Positions 1-9,799 of a stretch of 63,617 bases of DNA are shown here, one piece after another. The translations under genes were made by a program, and so were the position numbers. Origin of the DNA: Daphnia carinata (lineage: Eukaryota > Arthropoda > Branchiopoda > Diplostraca > Daphniidae); contig NW_026712507.1 of assembly GCF_022539665.2 (NCBI RefSeq), positions 1 through 63,617 of the forward strand, given 5' to 3'. The notes under the pieces are model-generated. The model was given only the letters and a program-made list of their open reading frames with translations, was not told the DNA's origin and did not search any database. How positions within the stretch are numbered: the stretch's first letter is position 1; each line of letters opens with the position of its first letter.

Positions 1-404
1 AGGATTAAATAACTTTGATGTGTCACGCTAGCGCTGTAACGTACTGGCGCGCCAGTAGTTTTTAAAGTCGGTGTATTTCCAAAACGGTTGATGTTATGAA
101 AAAAAATAGCAATTTTCTCGGAATCAGCATTCGATTGTGAGTAAATTCTGTCATTTTCAAGCAATTCCAACGATGGTCAATTTTTGGCGGTTTTGGAGGC
201 AATTTTCCCACGGTCATTTTCTTCGTTTTTCTCCCTTTTGTTATTTTAAATGTCAAAACAAAGCCGATATTCGTGATCAGCGTTCAATTTCGAATCCGAA
301 TAATATATTTAAAACTAAATTAAGCAAGGATTACGAAAATTAATATCTTTTACACGTGAACCTTATGGCTTTTGAATGATTAGAAGTGAAATTTGCTACA
401 GCCC
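1..404. other. Intergenic DNA, no gene seen
   Basis: AT-rich sequence with short open frames on both strands that carry no recognisable motif. I see no RNA gene or transposon end. Confidence 0.5.
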
Positions 405-680
405 TTACTCTAGCCCCGGATGATCGCTGAAGCCCAAAGTAGAAAACTGAATATCGTACCAATAGGTGGCAATAGTGTTCGGGGGATCGTCTGCAGTAGA
501 AATTCCTGATACAAAGTTGCTAAATTTAAAATTGCTGAGCTCCCATGTATCAGCATTGGAATATTTGGCTCCACTCAAGGTAGTTTCACAACAATTTCCT
601 CTTCTTACGCTACTGCCAAGACAAAATTTAATACAAGATATACCTTGGGGCCAAAAGTGATATAGATTCAATGCCAACAT
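405..680 (-). pseudogene. Unidentified coding fragment A (duplicated with 828-1090)
   Basis: A 91-codon open stretch on the minus strand. It has a paired-Cys patch (GNCCETTLSG) and, near its end, the block DDPPNTIATYWYDIQF. A related block, DDPSNSIAIYW followed by a stop and GIQF, is readable on the same strand at about 828-900. The conservation of reading frame between the two copies suggests an exon from a real, locally duplicated gene rather than a chance frame. I do not recognise the family. The Cys/Trp/Asn-rich composition would suit a secreted domain, but that is inference. There is no clear start codon or splice context. Confidence 0.35.
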
Positions 681-827
681 AGCTGATTTGATTTTGATTC
701 ACTAGTCACACTTGTTGCAGTGTTTTACATAAGAAGAAGCAATACATTTTCCTATGGTGTCGGGCTTATTTATTTTGTCGGGCTTATTTTCAAGCCCTAA
801 CTTCTTTAACATCGGGAGCCGTTGAGT

Positions 828-1090
828 GAAATAGAACTGGATACCTTACCAGTAGATGGCTATACTGTTTGATGGATCGTCTGACAGTATAAATTCATTG
901 TTTACCACATGTAAGCTTGCAGCATTTTTGTTATGCTGGCATGTAATCTAAATTTTGTAATTTTAGGTGATGGCATTCGCGTTACGTTTAAGTCAAGATC
1001 TACTCTACAATGGGATAAATTTTTCGTAGAATAAGTATCTCCGAGAGCTATGTGTTGCAGTATCATGCTGATGGTAAAAGGTGTATTCAA
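828..1090 (-). pseudogene. Unidentified coding fragment B (diverged copy of fragment A)
   Basis: Minus-strand stretch with two partly open frames. One (902-1090) reads ALGDTYSTKNLSHCRVDLDL. The other, toward 828, reads SDDPSNSIAIYW and is then broken by a stop before GIQFYF. This second block matches the end of fragment A at 405-680. The stop and the frame change suggest decay, although an unrecognised intron could also explain the frame change. No family assigned. Confidence 0.3.
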
Positions 1091-1439
1091 TTTTTAATAA
1101 CTTTTGAATTTTCTTCTCTGTATGTGCAGTGACGTGACAGTACTGGTTGGTGGTGTTATCTAGGGATAAACCTTTCCATTTTCCCATCCAATCTGTAAGA
1201 CAGCTCTGATTGTTTGCATAACTACAGCAATATTCCCTGCATAACAAAGGGAATGTTCTCATTTTCTTTAGTGAACTGTTCCCTGTTCAGTTCTTATTGC
1301 CATTTTTGGCAATCGAAGAGGCCCAAGAAGAATATTGATTTTCTACCAGACTGCCATTCTGCCAAAGATGTCTTCGTAAGCGATTCGGTATTTGATTGAT
1401 GGTTTAGAGATCATGGGTTTATTAAATAAAACATCTTTA

Positions 1440-1729
1440 ATTACAGAAAGGAAGGTTCCAAATGATAAGCCCATCAGTATCGTGAAAACGATATGGATAT
1501 TTTAGTCCAACCCTCACACATGGTGTGTTCCAAGTTAAGTGCGTAGGTGAATTCTCATGGAAAATGTGATCCAAGCCTCCCATGTAACGGTATTTGTTTC
1601 ATTTAAAGCGAAGCACAAAAATTGGTTCACATCTATTCTGTGGTCACATTTTACCTTGATCTTAATTTCTCTTTCATTCCAGTCTCCTTGATGACATTTT
1701 GCAGCTAACCGTAAAAGATGTCCAGCCAT
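1440..1729 (-). pseudogene. Unidentified coding fragment C
   Basis: Minus-strand frame with NEREIKIKVKCDHRIDVNQF followed by CFALNETNTVTWEAWITF, then a change of frame to RVGLKYPYRFHDTDGL and a stop near 1440. The Trp/Cys-rich composition resembles fragments A and B about 500-1000 bp away on the same strand, so the three may be remnants of one gene or a small cluster. No catalytic motif or known domain is visible. Treat as a probable but unnamed gene remnant. Confidence 0.3.
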
Positions 1730-2141
1730 TATATTTCCCTGTTTAAGAATAGAAGACGAAAAGAGATGCTAAATTTTCAAAGAACGCTACTCAGACGACA
1801 CGGCTAATTGCTGATTCATCCCGAACAGTAAAGAGTTTTATTCTCTTAAATTCAAGTGCATATCTGGGCTCCCTTCTTTCTGTGGCCCCGTTTCCCCTAA
1901 ATTTCTAATAAGCCCGTAGGGGGGTCATGCCCCTACTGTGATCAGCAGTTAAAGGTTGTGAGTGCGCTGTCCGGAAAGGGGACGTGGGGTCCCCCTGGCT
2001 CGATGATATCTTTTTGAGGGTCTTGGGGCTACCCACATATCCGAATAACGGTTAATCGCTCACGTGAAAACTTGTCCTTATCATCACTCTTCATCCTTTT
2101 CCGGCTTCTCTTAGCCACGCACCGGGTAATCTCCCCGGTGA
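1730..2141. other. Noncoding stretch
   Basis: Mixed composition, with GC-richer runs around 1880-2060 that include several C and G tetramers. No open frame with recognisable content. It leads directly into the hairpin at 2142. Confidence 0.4.
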
Positions 2142-2201
2142 GTCAACTAAGGTAGGGGGAGACTCTACCATGTGGTAGAGTTTTCTCCTACCTTAGTTGA
2201 C
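2142..2201. repeat. 60-bp near-perfect inverted repeat (hairpin)
   Basis: The left arm starts GTCAACTAAGGTAGG and the right arm ends CCTACCTTAGTTGAC. The inner parts CTCTACCA and TGTGGTAGAG also pair, leaving only a short mismatch zone in each arm. It could be the core of a small fold-back element or a transcript hairpin. No protein context explains it. Confidence 0.8.
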
Positions 2202-2335
2202 ACAAAAAAATTTTACATCAATAAAAATTGTTTTTTTTTAATTCAAAAATATTTTTACTTATTTTGTCTTTCTTGTACCTTATTTTATACGTCTACATGT
2301 AATCCGCATGAGGTATTTCTTCATTTATCTTTTGC

Positions 2336-2406
2336 TGATATGCATCATTCTGGGATTCGAACCCCAGACATTTCATATCTCAATCGAACGCCCTACCATT
2401 GAGCCA
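2336..2406 (-). ncRNA. tRNA-like sequence (degenerate tRNA or SINE head)
   Basis: On the minus strand a B-box-like GGGGTTCGAATCCCAG follows an A-box-like GGCTCAATGGTAGGGC at tRNA spacing, with a possible seven-base loop TTGAGAT between them. The anticodon stem and T-stem pair imperfectly and I find no convincing acceptor stem, so this is more likely a tRNA-derived repeat or pseudogene than a working tRNA. Confidence 0.5.
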
Positions 2407-2507
2407 CTGTTAACCATACAGACAATAATTCCCATTTGAAAGCGTATCGACTTATCCACTACAAACAAAGGTTTTAAGGAAGAAATTACATATTTGTATA
2501 CGTTGTA

Positions 2508-2575
2508 GATGGCTCAATGGTAAAGTATTAAACTGATACGCTGGAGGTCTAGGGTTCGATCCCCAATCCAGTTCA
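2508..2575 (+). ncRNA. tRNA-like sequence (degenerate)
   Basis: The A-box-like TGGCTCAATGGTAAAG and the B-box-like AGGGTTCGATCCCC are separated as in a tRNA, and GTAT/ATAC could form part of an anticodon stem around TAAACTG. The acceptor ends do not pair well. It lies about 100 bp from the minus-strand tRNA-like sequence, facing it. Confidence 0.5.
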
Positions 2576-2639
2576 TGAAAATACTCTCATAAATAAAAAC
2601 AAACTTCATTTAAAAATCTAACACATTTTTTATTGTCCC

Positions 2640-3011
2640 TCCATCCTCCCACAAATCCTCCACTTACATTCACATCTTACAACACAACACAATACAAGAC
2701 ATACATAAATAACTAACTAACAGGTTGGCTGCCACGCCACTAAATTTACATTAACTACGTCGCTATCGGAAGGATAGCGACCAAGGGGGACTTGCCCGCT
2801 GACAAGTCCGGGCTGACATGATGATGGAGACCGTTGTGGGAACGCACACCCCAGGTCTCCACCACACATCGGACAAAGGGAGTCCCTCTGGTGCGTTGCC
2901 TAATTGCCTTTCGGCGAATCTTGGGCAGTGGCAACTACTCCACCTCATGACAGATAGGCCATGAGGCAGAACAGCGCGGCCCGTCCCTATATAGCTAAAA
3001 AAAAAAAAAAA
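2640..3011. other. C-rich noncoding stretch ending in A15
   Basis: Begins with C/T-rich and CA-rich sequence, contains a small perfect hairpin at 2761-2779 (CGCTATC / GATAGCG), and ends in a 15-base A run at 2997-3011. The A run could mark the 3' end of a retroposed transcript, but no target duplication or source sequence is recognisable. Confidence 0.4.
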
Positions 3012-3107
3012 GGGGAGCAAACGGGCGTGGCAGCCAACGTGTTAATTAGTACTACACAATTACACAATAAAAAAATACAACGATACCACAAAGACCAGGC
3101 GATGACG

Positions 3108-3368
3108 TGGCGACCACGAGGCGACGGGCGAGGCGATGATGGCGCGACGGGCGAAGAGAAGACGTGGCGATGGGCGAGGCGAAGACGTGGCGACGGGCGA
3201 GGCGAAGACGGGGCGACGGGCGAGGCGGCGACGGGCGAGACGAAGACGGGGCGACGGGCGAGGCGACGACGGGGCGACGGCCGAAGCGAAGACGGGACGA
3301 CGGCCGAAGCGAAGACGGGACGACGGCCGAAGCGAAGACGGGATGACGGGCAAGGTAATGACGGGCGT
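3108..3368. repeat. GC-rich minisatellite (GACGGGCGAGGCGAA-type units)
   Basis: Imperfect tandem copies built from GACGGGCGAGGCGAAGAC and GACGGCCGAAGCGAAGAC, about 18-27 bp each, in otherwise AT-rich DNA. Several frames on both strands are open across it because the repeat lacks stop codons. The Arg/Gly/Asp-rich and Ser/Pro/Arg-rich peptides are therefore not evidence of a gene. Confidence 0.85.
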
Positions 3369-3399
3369 GGCGAACACGAAGAAGGCTTTGTTCTTAGTC

Positions 3400-5660
3400 G
3401 TAAAAGTAGAAAAAGAACCAGTTAGTGGGAAATATAAGATTGTTGTTGTAACCAAACGTTGAAAGCAATTCGACTTACTTCTGCTGTCCGAAGACTGAAA
3501 AGACTGTAGGGCCAGCAAATAGGCAGCAGACAGCTAAGAGTTGGCAGTTCTATGGTTGAATGTTCAATTTAAATAAAAAGGCAAACTATATGAGGCAGAA
3601 GAAAAATTTAAAATACCAGTAGAAATTGTGTTGAGGTACATGTCTATGTCTGTTGGTAGGCTAGGTCGAGATTACAACTCTGACCGAATGCCGAGAATGA
3701 CTGTTGTTACAGCTGATACTGCAACGAAGATGAATATGGTGCACTACTCAGATCACGATTAACAGTAGACCATGAGTGGTTAAAGAGTAGAAGAATGATA
3801 TTATGGTATTCCTACCCATAGGATTTGCATCTTTGGTGACATTCCTCAACAGGACGTATTCTTTACAAACGAAGTTTCATGAGCTAAACCTTAGAAGCAA
3901 AATCCATCAATGAGATTCTGATAACAAAACATTAGTCTTATACCTCTCAATGAGCACTCGTATAGTTTTATGAATGCAACGTAGTAGGTTGCTAACAGTT
4001 TTTTGGTTTGTCAGCTGACATAGGTGATTAAAAGACGTGTACCATAAACACCAAGCATTCTGTGGGCTTCACTTCTAAAACACACTCAGGGATGAAAACG
4101 TACAGAAGCACCATTAGTTTTTCTTAAGTTTTCCATTGGAATATGACATATTTAACAGAAACTTTCGAACACAGCTTTCACCGTTCACACTTAGTCAGCA
4201 AGTAAATAGTGACACAGCAGCGTCATCTTGTTTTCCAATTAACAACCGAAAAATTCATCAAAATTGAAAATATTGCTTTTTTGAGACGGGAACTGTATTG
4301 ATGTGAACTCTTTAAACATACTTTTAGATCGTGAATCACTCACACACAATCACATTTTTTCACTGACTTTTATTTATTTATCCAAAAACCTAGATATTTC
4401 TAGGAAAATACATGATTTGGGTTCACAGTTCAACAAGGATGCTGATTGCGCTTCACACACATCTAGAAATTTCGCAAGTTGACGTATCTCTGGATTGTTA
4501 GCTAGTCAACATCTGCATGATAATACACTTTTCTTTTTTTTTGAACAGCTGCAATGGTATTTCGGTCATAAGTTCCACGGAAAAATTTCTCCATTGAGGC
4601 AAGAACGCCAATTGTGCGTTATCTTGTGCCTATTTTCAATTAAATGGATACGCCGTCACTTTTCTGATCGGAAGAGCTCACTTTGGCCTGGAATATTGTT
4701 TTGAATGGTGTAATTAGTATACATTGCATACATTAAATTGGATCAATTACTTTTTGGCATACGTTCAATTGTGTGATGCTGTCAAACCGTCGACAGGCGG
4801 TATCTAAAGGAGGAAATCAGCTACGAGCTTGCGGACTCTAAACAAACGCAAAACTAATAAAAAATTATAAAGATAGCCTGAAACCAAATTGTAAAGAAAA
4901 TTAATTTTAGTTTCCAGCACTTCATCAATCAAACATCGTCAACGTTGGCACAGGTGATTTTTCCATGTTCATTGTTTCAGGTCACCAATTTCTACTATAT
5001 GATTCAAGAGGAAATGAGGTTACACGAACAGAAAATTAACCATACAATTCAACTGATAGATAAAAACACCATGATGCGTGGAAGTGAAATACACCACATC
5101 ACAACTGTTAAAACTGTCAGAACATTCACCACCCATGCAAAACATTTTCTGATTCATTGATCTTCATCACCTAGCCTATACCACGAAAACCAAACACAAT
5201 TAGTGCATAACGTTTTGCTGATGAAAGCTAACATATACCTGACAAATTTACTGCAGACCAGCAATTCCTGATGGACTCCCACACAACATTCCAGATAAAC
5301 AAAACAGTAGTTATTCCTAAACAAACATCTTGCAATAGTGGTCAATATAATGCAGTAACTGGTAAACATAAAATCTCACATGAACAACAAATGTGAACGG
5401 AACCATTCGAAAATGAGGTAAACAATTTCAAAAATGAATTTGCACAAAAAGGATTTTAACTAAAACACTACCAGAGAACGAAGTTTTTCCTTCCACCTTT
5501 TCCTAATTTTAAAATCAATTAAAGAAACATAATTGTTAAGCAAATCTCACTGTGTACCTTTTTGTTGGTTGAATTTGGGAATGGCTTACTAGTTGGAATA
5601 AGTTTTTTTCTTTTACCCCAGATTTGCTTTCCGGGCAGCGCACTTCCAACTTTTTCTGCT
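3400..5660. other. Long intergenic stretch, no gene recognised
   Basis: AT-rich DNA with scattered open frames of at most about 70 codons and no recognisable domain, splice series or repeat. Confidence 0.45.
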
Positions 5661-5662
5661 GA

Positions 5663-5902
5663 TCACAGTATCTGCATGACCCGCTGCAGAATTATCGCAA
5701 GTGAAGAGGAAATCGGGTCACAGATACAAAGGGACACAGGTACACGTTTATTTTCTTTAAATACCATAACGAGTGAAATAAACGAATCCGAAGAGCTTCG
5801 GTAATCATTCCAACTACCATAATTTTTTTGGCACTGAGCCTCCGTCAATTTTCTTTCCCAATCCTTTATAATTAAGAATCTGCCTTTAGAAAAATAAAAC
5901 AA
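5663..5902 (-). pseudogene. Possible further piece of the USP4/15-like pseudogene
   Basis: A 79-codon minus-strand frame containing MVFKENKRVPVSLCICD. In USP4/11/15 proteases a segment of this kind (acidic or Asn-rich residues, then a hydrophobic PVCL-like strand) follows the FDPxCYLSLP segment, and here it lies downstream of that segment on the same strand. The similarity is short and the rest of the frame is not recognised, so this is only a suggestion. Confidence 0.25.
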
Positions 5903-5967
5903 GAATCAGTGTAAATTTCTTGTCAATTGAATTACCTAAAACTGTGGAATCCTAGAGACATAATATT

Positions 5968-6230
5968 CTACAAACTCTTTGAATCCCTTGAAAGCAGAAA
6001 AATTTCTGCTAAAAGGTCCACGTTAGCCAGATACAGGTCAACTGGTACTTCCTTTTCGACTGGCATTGGCAGTGATAAATAACAAGTAGGATCAAATGCA
6101 ACTGAGACCTCATCAGACCCCATACAAACCAAAGCCAATTTCAATACCCAACTAAAGAGATCTACTACTACAGAATCTATCTGTATTCTACTTATGATAA
6201 AATACCCAACATTCATGTGCAGCTTCCTGA
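5968..6230 (-). pseudogene. USP4/11/15-like ubiquitin hydrolase fragment, frameshifted
   Basis: The minus strand reads DSVVVDLFSWVLKLALVC followed by EVSVAFDPTCYLSLPMPVEK. This is the zinc-ribbon and palm region of the USP4/11/15 deubiquitinase family, where a Cys-x2-Cys pair precedes VSVTFDPFCYLSLP. The second Cys of the pair is replaced (CMGS). Upstream, in another frame and after an AG acceptor at about 6230, EAAHECWVFYHK matches the preceding helix and then hits a stop before the frame changes. A stop, a frameshift and a lost zinc ligand make it a pseudogene fragment. The catalytic Cys and His boxes are not present. Confidence 0.6.
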
Positions 6231-6298
6231 AAAATAAAATGAGTTGGAACACAAGTGAACCTTGCTAATAAAAATTTGTAGCTATTTCACCTATATTT

Positions 6299-6512
6299 TG
6301 TCAGTGTCCATCGATGCAAGACTTCTTCAAAATCGGATTCAGATGTTCGTCTAAGCCCCCCAGAACAACGTAGAGTAGTTCTCGCGAAGCAGGGTGCTGG
6401 TATCCGGGAAACTGCAGAGCAAATCTACCGACTTGCAACTTACCCAATTCAAAATCGTTACGATGCACAAGTTAAAAACCTAGCTTTTACAAAGCAAGTA
6501 AATGGTATACCT
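6299..6512 (+). CDS. Unidentified coding-like fragment
   Basis: A plus-strand open stretch reading SPPEQRRVVLAKQGAGIRET and then AEQIYRLATYPIQNRYD before a TAA. The even amino-acid composition, unlike the Phe/Lys/Ile-rich chance frames nearby, hints at real coding origin. I do not recognise it and see no start codon or splice sites that settle its limits. Confidence 0.2.
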
Positions 6513-7209
6513 TAAATACACTCGAAGGTAATGCATGGTCACCTTGGTAAGGTGTCCGCCAGACCACATCGTTCGTACAAGATGGCGCCGAGCATTTGCA
6601 TTTCCTCCCTTGGATTTCATCTACAAAAATAAAGGTCTACCACGTTCGGCTGCCGTGATATAACTAGCCGCTACGACGCCATGATAAATGTGGCCATCAG
6701 CAGCTCAGCTCAGCACAGCACCTGGGCCACCTAGCGACTAGCCCCCTACGAGCCTAAAGCAAATATTTTGTTTGAGAAATAAGACTTTAATTGAATAAAA
6801 AAAAAAATTTTTAATGGGATGGGAAGAAAAAAAATCTAGGTATTGAAATAAACCACAAAAAAAAAACAGAAAGACTAAGAACTTAATCTAATTAATTCAA
6901 TGTGCGTTGGTTCGTACGATGTTTCGTCGACTGGATCATTCGCAACAACGTGACTTTTCTAATAACTTATACATCTACTTACTAATGCCATCAACTTTCG
7001 TTTTTCAAAATACGGAATTACATGACATCACGTATTTTACCGCCTGCTCCCTCCGAGACTCTTACGGCGCTATACACCATTTTTATTAAAATCTTTTGGT
7101 TATGGGGAACTTACTGAACAATGAGTCGTGTAATTTATTGTTTCCAATCTATTTTACAGAAGCCAAGCCACTACCTGTATGCACCATCATTGACGAGAGC
7201 GGTAGGTTG
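6513..7209. other. Intergenic stretch downstream of the POLD1 piece
   Basis: AT-rich, with A-runs around 6800-6865 and a GC-richer patch at 6540-6750. No gene or repeat recognised. The stop codon of the POLD1-like exons lies at its right edge. Confidence 0.4.
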
Positions 7210-8240
7210 TCAGGGTAGGCTGAATCTTTCCATAAGTTTACCCTGTTCCGTGAGATTTTTTCTAACTTTTGTCCTCATATAATAGATGGGGCAATCTCGG
7301 CTAAATGTGGCAAACGATTAGTATTAAGTATGTAACATGATTAGGATATCACTCAAACTATTTACTTGCAACAAAGAATCTCTTCGTTGAGACTTCCCTG
7401 GCACCGTTGACATTCTGTCCATAAACGATTAAACTTCTCTTCGAGAGCATAAAGTTGGCCAATTTCCCTCTGGTAGAACTCCGATTCTTTCGGCTTGCAA
7501 AATCTGTTTAAATTGGAACAGCAAATTTAACAAACATCACCGAGATAGGCAGAAATTAGACTTACTTGCATACAGCACTATCGTCTGGAAGGACGGTTTT
7601 GCATCCAACACAGGTGGATTTGCGTGTGGTAAAGCTAGCCAATCCACCAATTTTTGAAGTAACAAATGAAGGCGTCCGGGTATGGTAACCCTCTACAATA
7701 CGGAATACAAACCGTTCAATTATGTCAAGCAAATAAAGGCGATAAGTCCATGTTTACGTAGCAACAATGATTCTGCTTTAGATCCAAGTATGGGTTCCAA
7801 AATCCGAACAAGGGGTTTTGAAAGCTGATTTTCCAAATGGTATGGGGCATCAATAGGTACGCTGTATTCCATTACAAAAATAGGGTTTACCGTCTAAAGA
7901 AGACGTATGAAAACTTAATAGTTCATGAGAAATTTGAAATCCAAAGACGAATCTTGAGGTAGGCTGGTGTACTTTTAGCGGCTGCGATAATGACATACGG
8001 AACTCGATCCCCTAATTTTGGGGTTGTACCAGCATCTCGCTTACGCATCTTGTGAGCTAGTTCCACATGTGCCTGTTTGCTGGCGTAGTCTTTATCTGTT
8101 TTAGTCAGCTCCTTTTTAATAAAAGAAAGCAAACGGATAAAATCACAGTTGGCAACGAGTTGACAATTATCACGACGAACAGTTTCTAAACCCTTACAAT
8201 CCATTTTGTCAAACTTTTCAGGTTTGGTCCAATACAATCC
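7210..8240 (-). pseudogene. POLD1: DNA polymerase delta catalytic subunit, last five exons only
   Basis: Five minus-strand exons encode the C-terminal part of the replicative polymerase. About 7953-8240 reads GLYWTKPEKFDKMDCKGLE, VRRDNC and GDRVPYVIIAAAK. 7758-7893 reads [11 protein letters not shown]. 7566-7692 holds CysA (CVGCKTVLPDDSAVCK). 7366-7503 holds FCKPKE and CQRC. 7210-7300 reads [16 protein letters not shown] and ends in TGA. CysA binds zinc and CysB the iron-sulphur cluster in this family. Three of the four introns have GT...AG ends with matching phase. The intron after 7953 lacks a GT donor, and about 50 family residues between VRRDNC and KELTKTDKDY are missing. Homology stops abruptly at 8240, so exonuclease and palm domains are absent. 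Best read as a truncated pseudogene. Confidence 0.85.
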
Positions 8241-8281
8241 TTGACAGTGTAGCTGTCGCTCCATTTCTTGGCACGAGTGAT
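8241..8281 (-). repeat. 41-bp repeat, inverted copy at 9739-9779
   Basis: Matches 9739-9779 in reverse complement with one difference. It sits exactly where POLD1 homology ends. The other copy sits where the ELYS-like piece begins. Confidence 0.9.
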
Positions 8282-9505
8282 CGAAAAGGATGTTGCAAAG
8301 ATTTTCACGCAGGGGAGTTGACCACTTTCTGCCATGCCCATTTCTCAACAAAGTACGCTCGCAGTCCACCGAAAAAAATCATAGGTCAGACTTGTTCATT
8401 TAACACCAAAGTTCTTTCACATTTTCACCACGATGAGATGAAAATGTTTGCTCTAGCGATCGATCATTGAATTTTTCTTGGTTTCTGTTAAACTTTAAAT
8501 TATTTAACTTAGAGCAAGTGACGTCTCGTACGATCACCAGGTCAATGCAATGAGAAGTTGTAAAAGTAATTCAATCGTTTTTCTTTGTTTAGGCTATTCC
8601 CAAAAACTAATTGAAATCGTGTTTCATAAGCCACATTTTTTTAACTGGTAGCCCTACGTGGTAGGACCATCGAAGCTCTTCACTAAGTATTAAAACAATA
8701 GAATTCGTTGGAGCATTTTTTTTAACAGCTTTATTTTTTAAATCCGAATTATTTCCGAAAGTACAGGCAATCTGTAGTAACCAACATTGAATTTCTGAAA
8801 GAAATCGAAAGAAAAGAGAAGATGGAGAGGTATAACTAGGAAAATGTAAGTATGCTTAGAAAACCTGTGGACTTTCTTCAAATCACGTCCCATCTAAACG
8901 AAGGTGCAAACTTCACATCACATTCAAAATGGCAGCTATTGAAATTTAAAAGACTAGTTTACAGTGTCTGCAACGATGGTCATCAATTTTTCCTTCAGTC
9001 TGATAGAACCTTCTGAAACCAAATACATTGGCTGAAACTTGGTGGCATCATGATAACCGAATGAAATTGGGGGTGGGAGAGAGGTGACAATGGCCTTAAC
9101 GATTAAAAAATTTTCCGCTTTAACAGCATAGTAATTTCATAACCAATTATGCCATTGTCGTCTCTCTTCACCTATTAACGTTCAGTGTATCAAAATGCCG
9201 ATGTTCCGTAGCCAATGCACATCAGTCGCCAAAGTTACAATCAAAAAGAAATGAAAAATCGATACCAATGACAATGACCATAATGAGATTAGGGAACTGC
9301 TTCCTTTGACAGCAAACAGGTTTCCTAAGCGTCAAAGATGTTCATTGTCGTATGTCGCCATTCACTTCCGTCCAGTAGAGCATAATGCCATCAATTTGCA
9401 GCCACCACATCGAATCAGATCAATTTTGCCCCTTCCTTCAAACGTTACGAATTTAAACAAAACCAAAGCACACAGAATTATCTAAGCTTCAAAACATATT
9501 CATTG
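8282..9505. other. Noncoding segment between the 41-bp inverted repeats
   Basis: AT-rich sequence with no open frame of recognisable content. Together with 9506-9738 it forms the spacer between the two 41-bp inverted copies and may have been inserted or inverted as a block. Confidence 0.4.
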
Positions 9506-9735
9506 TTAGACCTTCTTCTCCTCTGCTTTCATTTCGTTGTTAGAAGAACGATGTCCAAACATCGTTTTGAGTCTTTTGAAGAATTTCTTCCCCTTTTTTT
9601 CTGCCTTTGGCTCCGGAAACATTTCTTTGGCGAAAGCCACTTCTGCCATCTTCTTCTCAAAATCGATATTTTCGTTTTCGACAATCACTTGCAGGGCTTT
9701 TTCTCTTCGCTGGACAAGTTCGGTTAGCTGGCCGA
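9506..9735 (-). pseudogene. C-terminal end of an unidentified basic coiled-coil protein
   Basis: An open minus-strand frame of about 76 codons, IGQLTELVQRREKALQVIVE onward, then a Lys-rich segment (KAEKKGKKFFKRLKTMFG) and a TAA. The first 40 residues are charged with heptad-like spacing, as in a coiled coil, and the end is strongly basic. It looks like the last exon of a larger gene. Its upstream edge coincides with the 41-bp repeat at 9739. No family assigned. Confidence 0.4.
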
Positions 9736-9738
9736 TTT

Positions 9739-9779
9739 ATCACTCGTGCCAAGAAATGGAGCGACAGCTGCACTGTCAA
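9739..9779 (+). repeat. 41-bp repeat, inverted copy at 8241-8281
   Basis: Reads CACTCGTGCCAAGAAATGG in its core. It is the partner of 8241-8281, 1.46 kb away in opposite orientation, and marks the start of the ELYS-like piece. Confidence 0.9.
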
Positions 9780-9799
9780 CGCTCAACGAACACTCGAAA

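Noticed and set aside
2336-2575. Working tRNA genes
   Set aside because: A and B boxes are present, but acceptor and T-stems do not pair properly in either. Recorded as tRNA-like only.
2763-3020. An 85-codon minus-strand frame with Trp/Arg/Cys content, possibly a non-LTR retrotransposon end
   Set aside because: No reverse transcriptase motif, and the adjacent A-run is on the wrong strand for this frame's 3' end. Too little to call.
3060-3518. Arg-rich and Ser/Pro-rich frames of 100-154 codons on both strands
   Set aside because: They are by-products of the stop-free minisatellite at 3108-3368. Overlapping frames on both strands are equally open.
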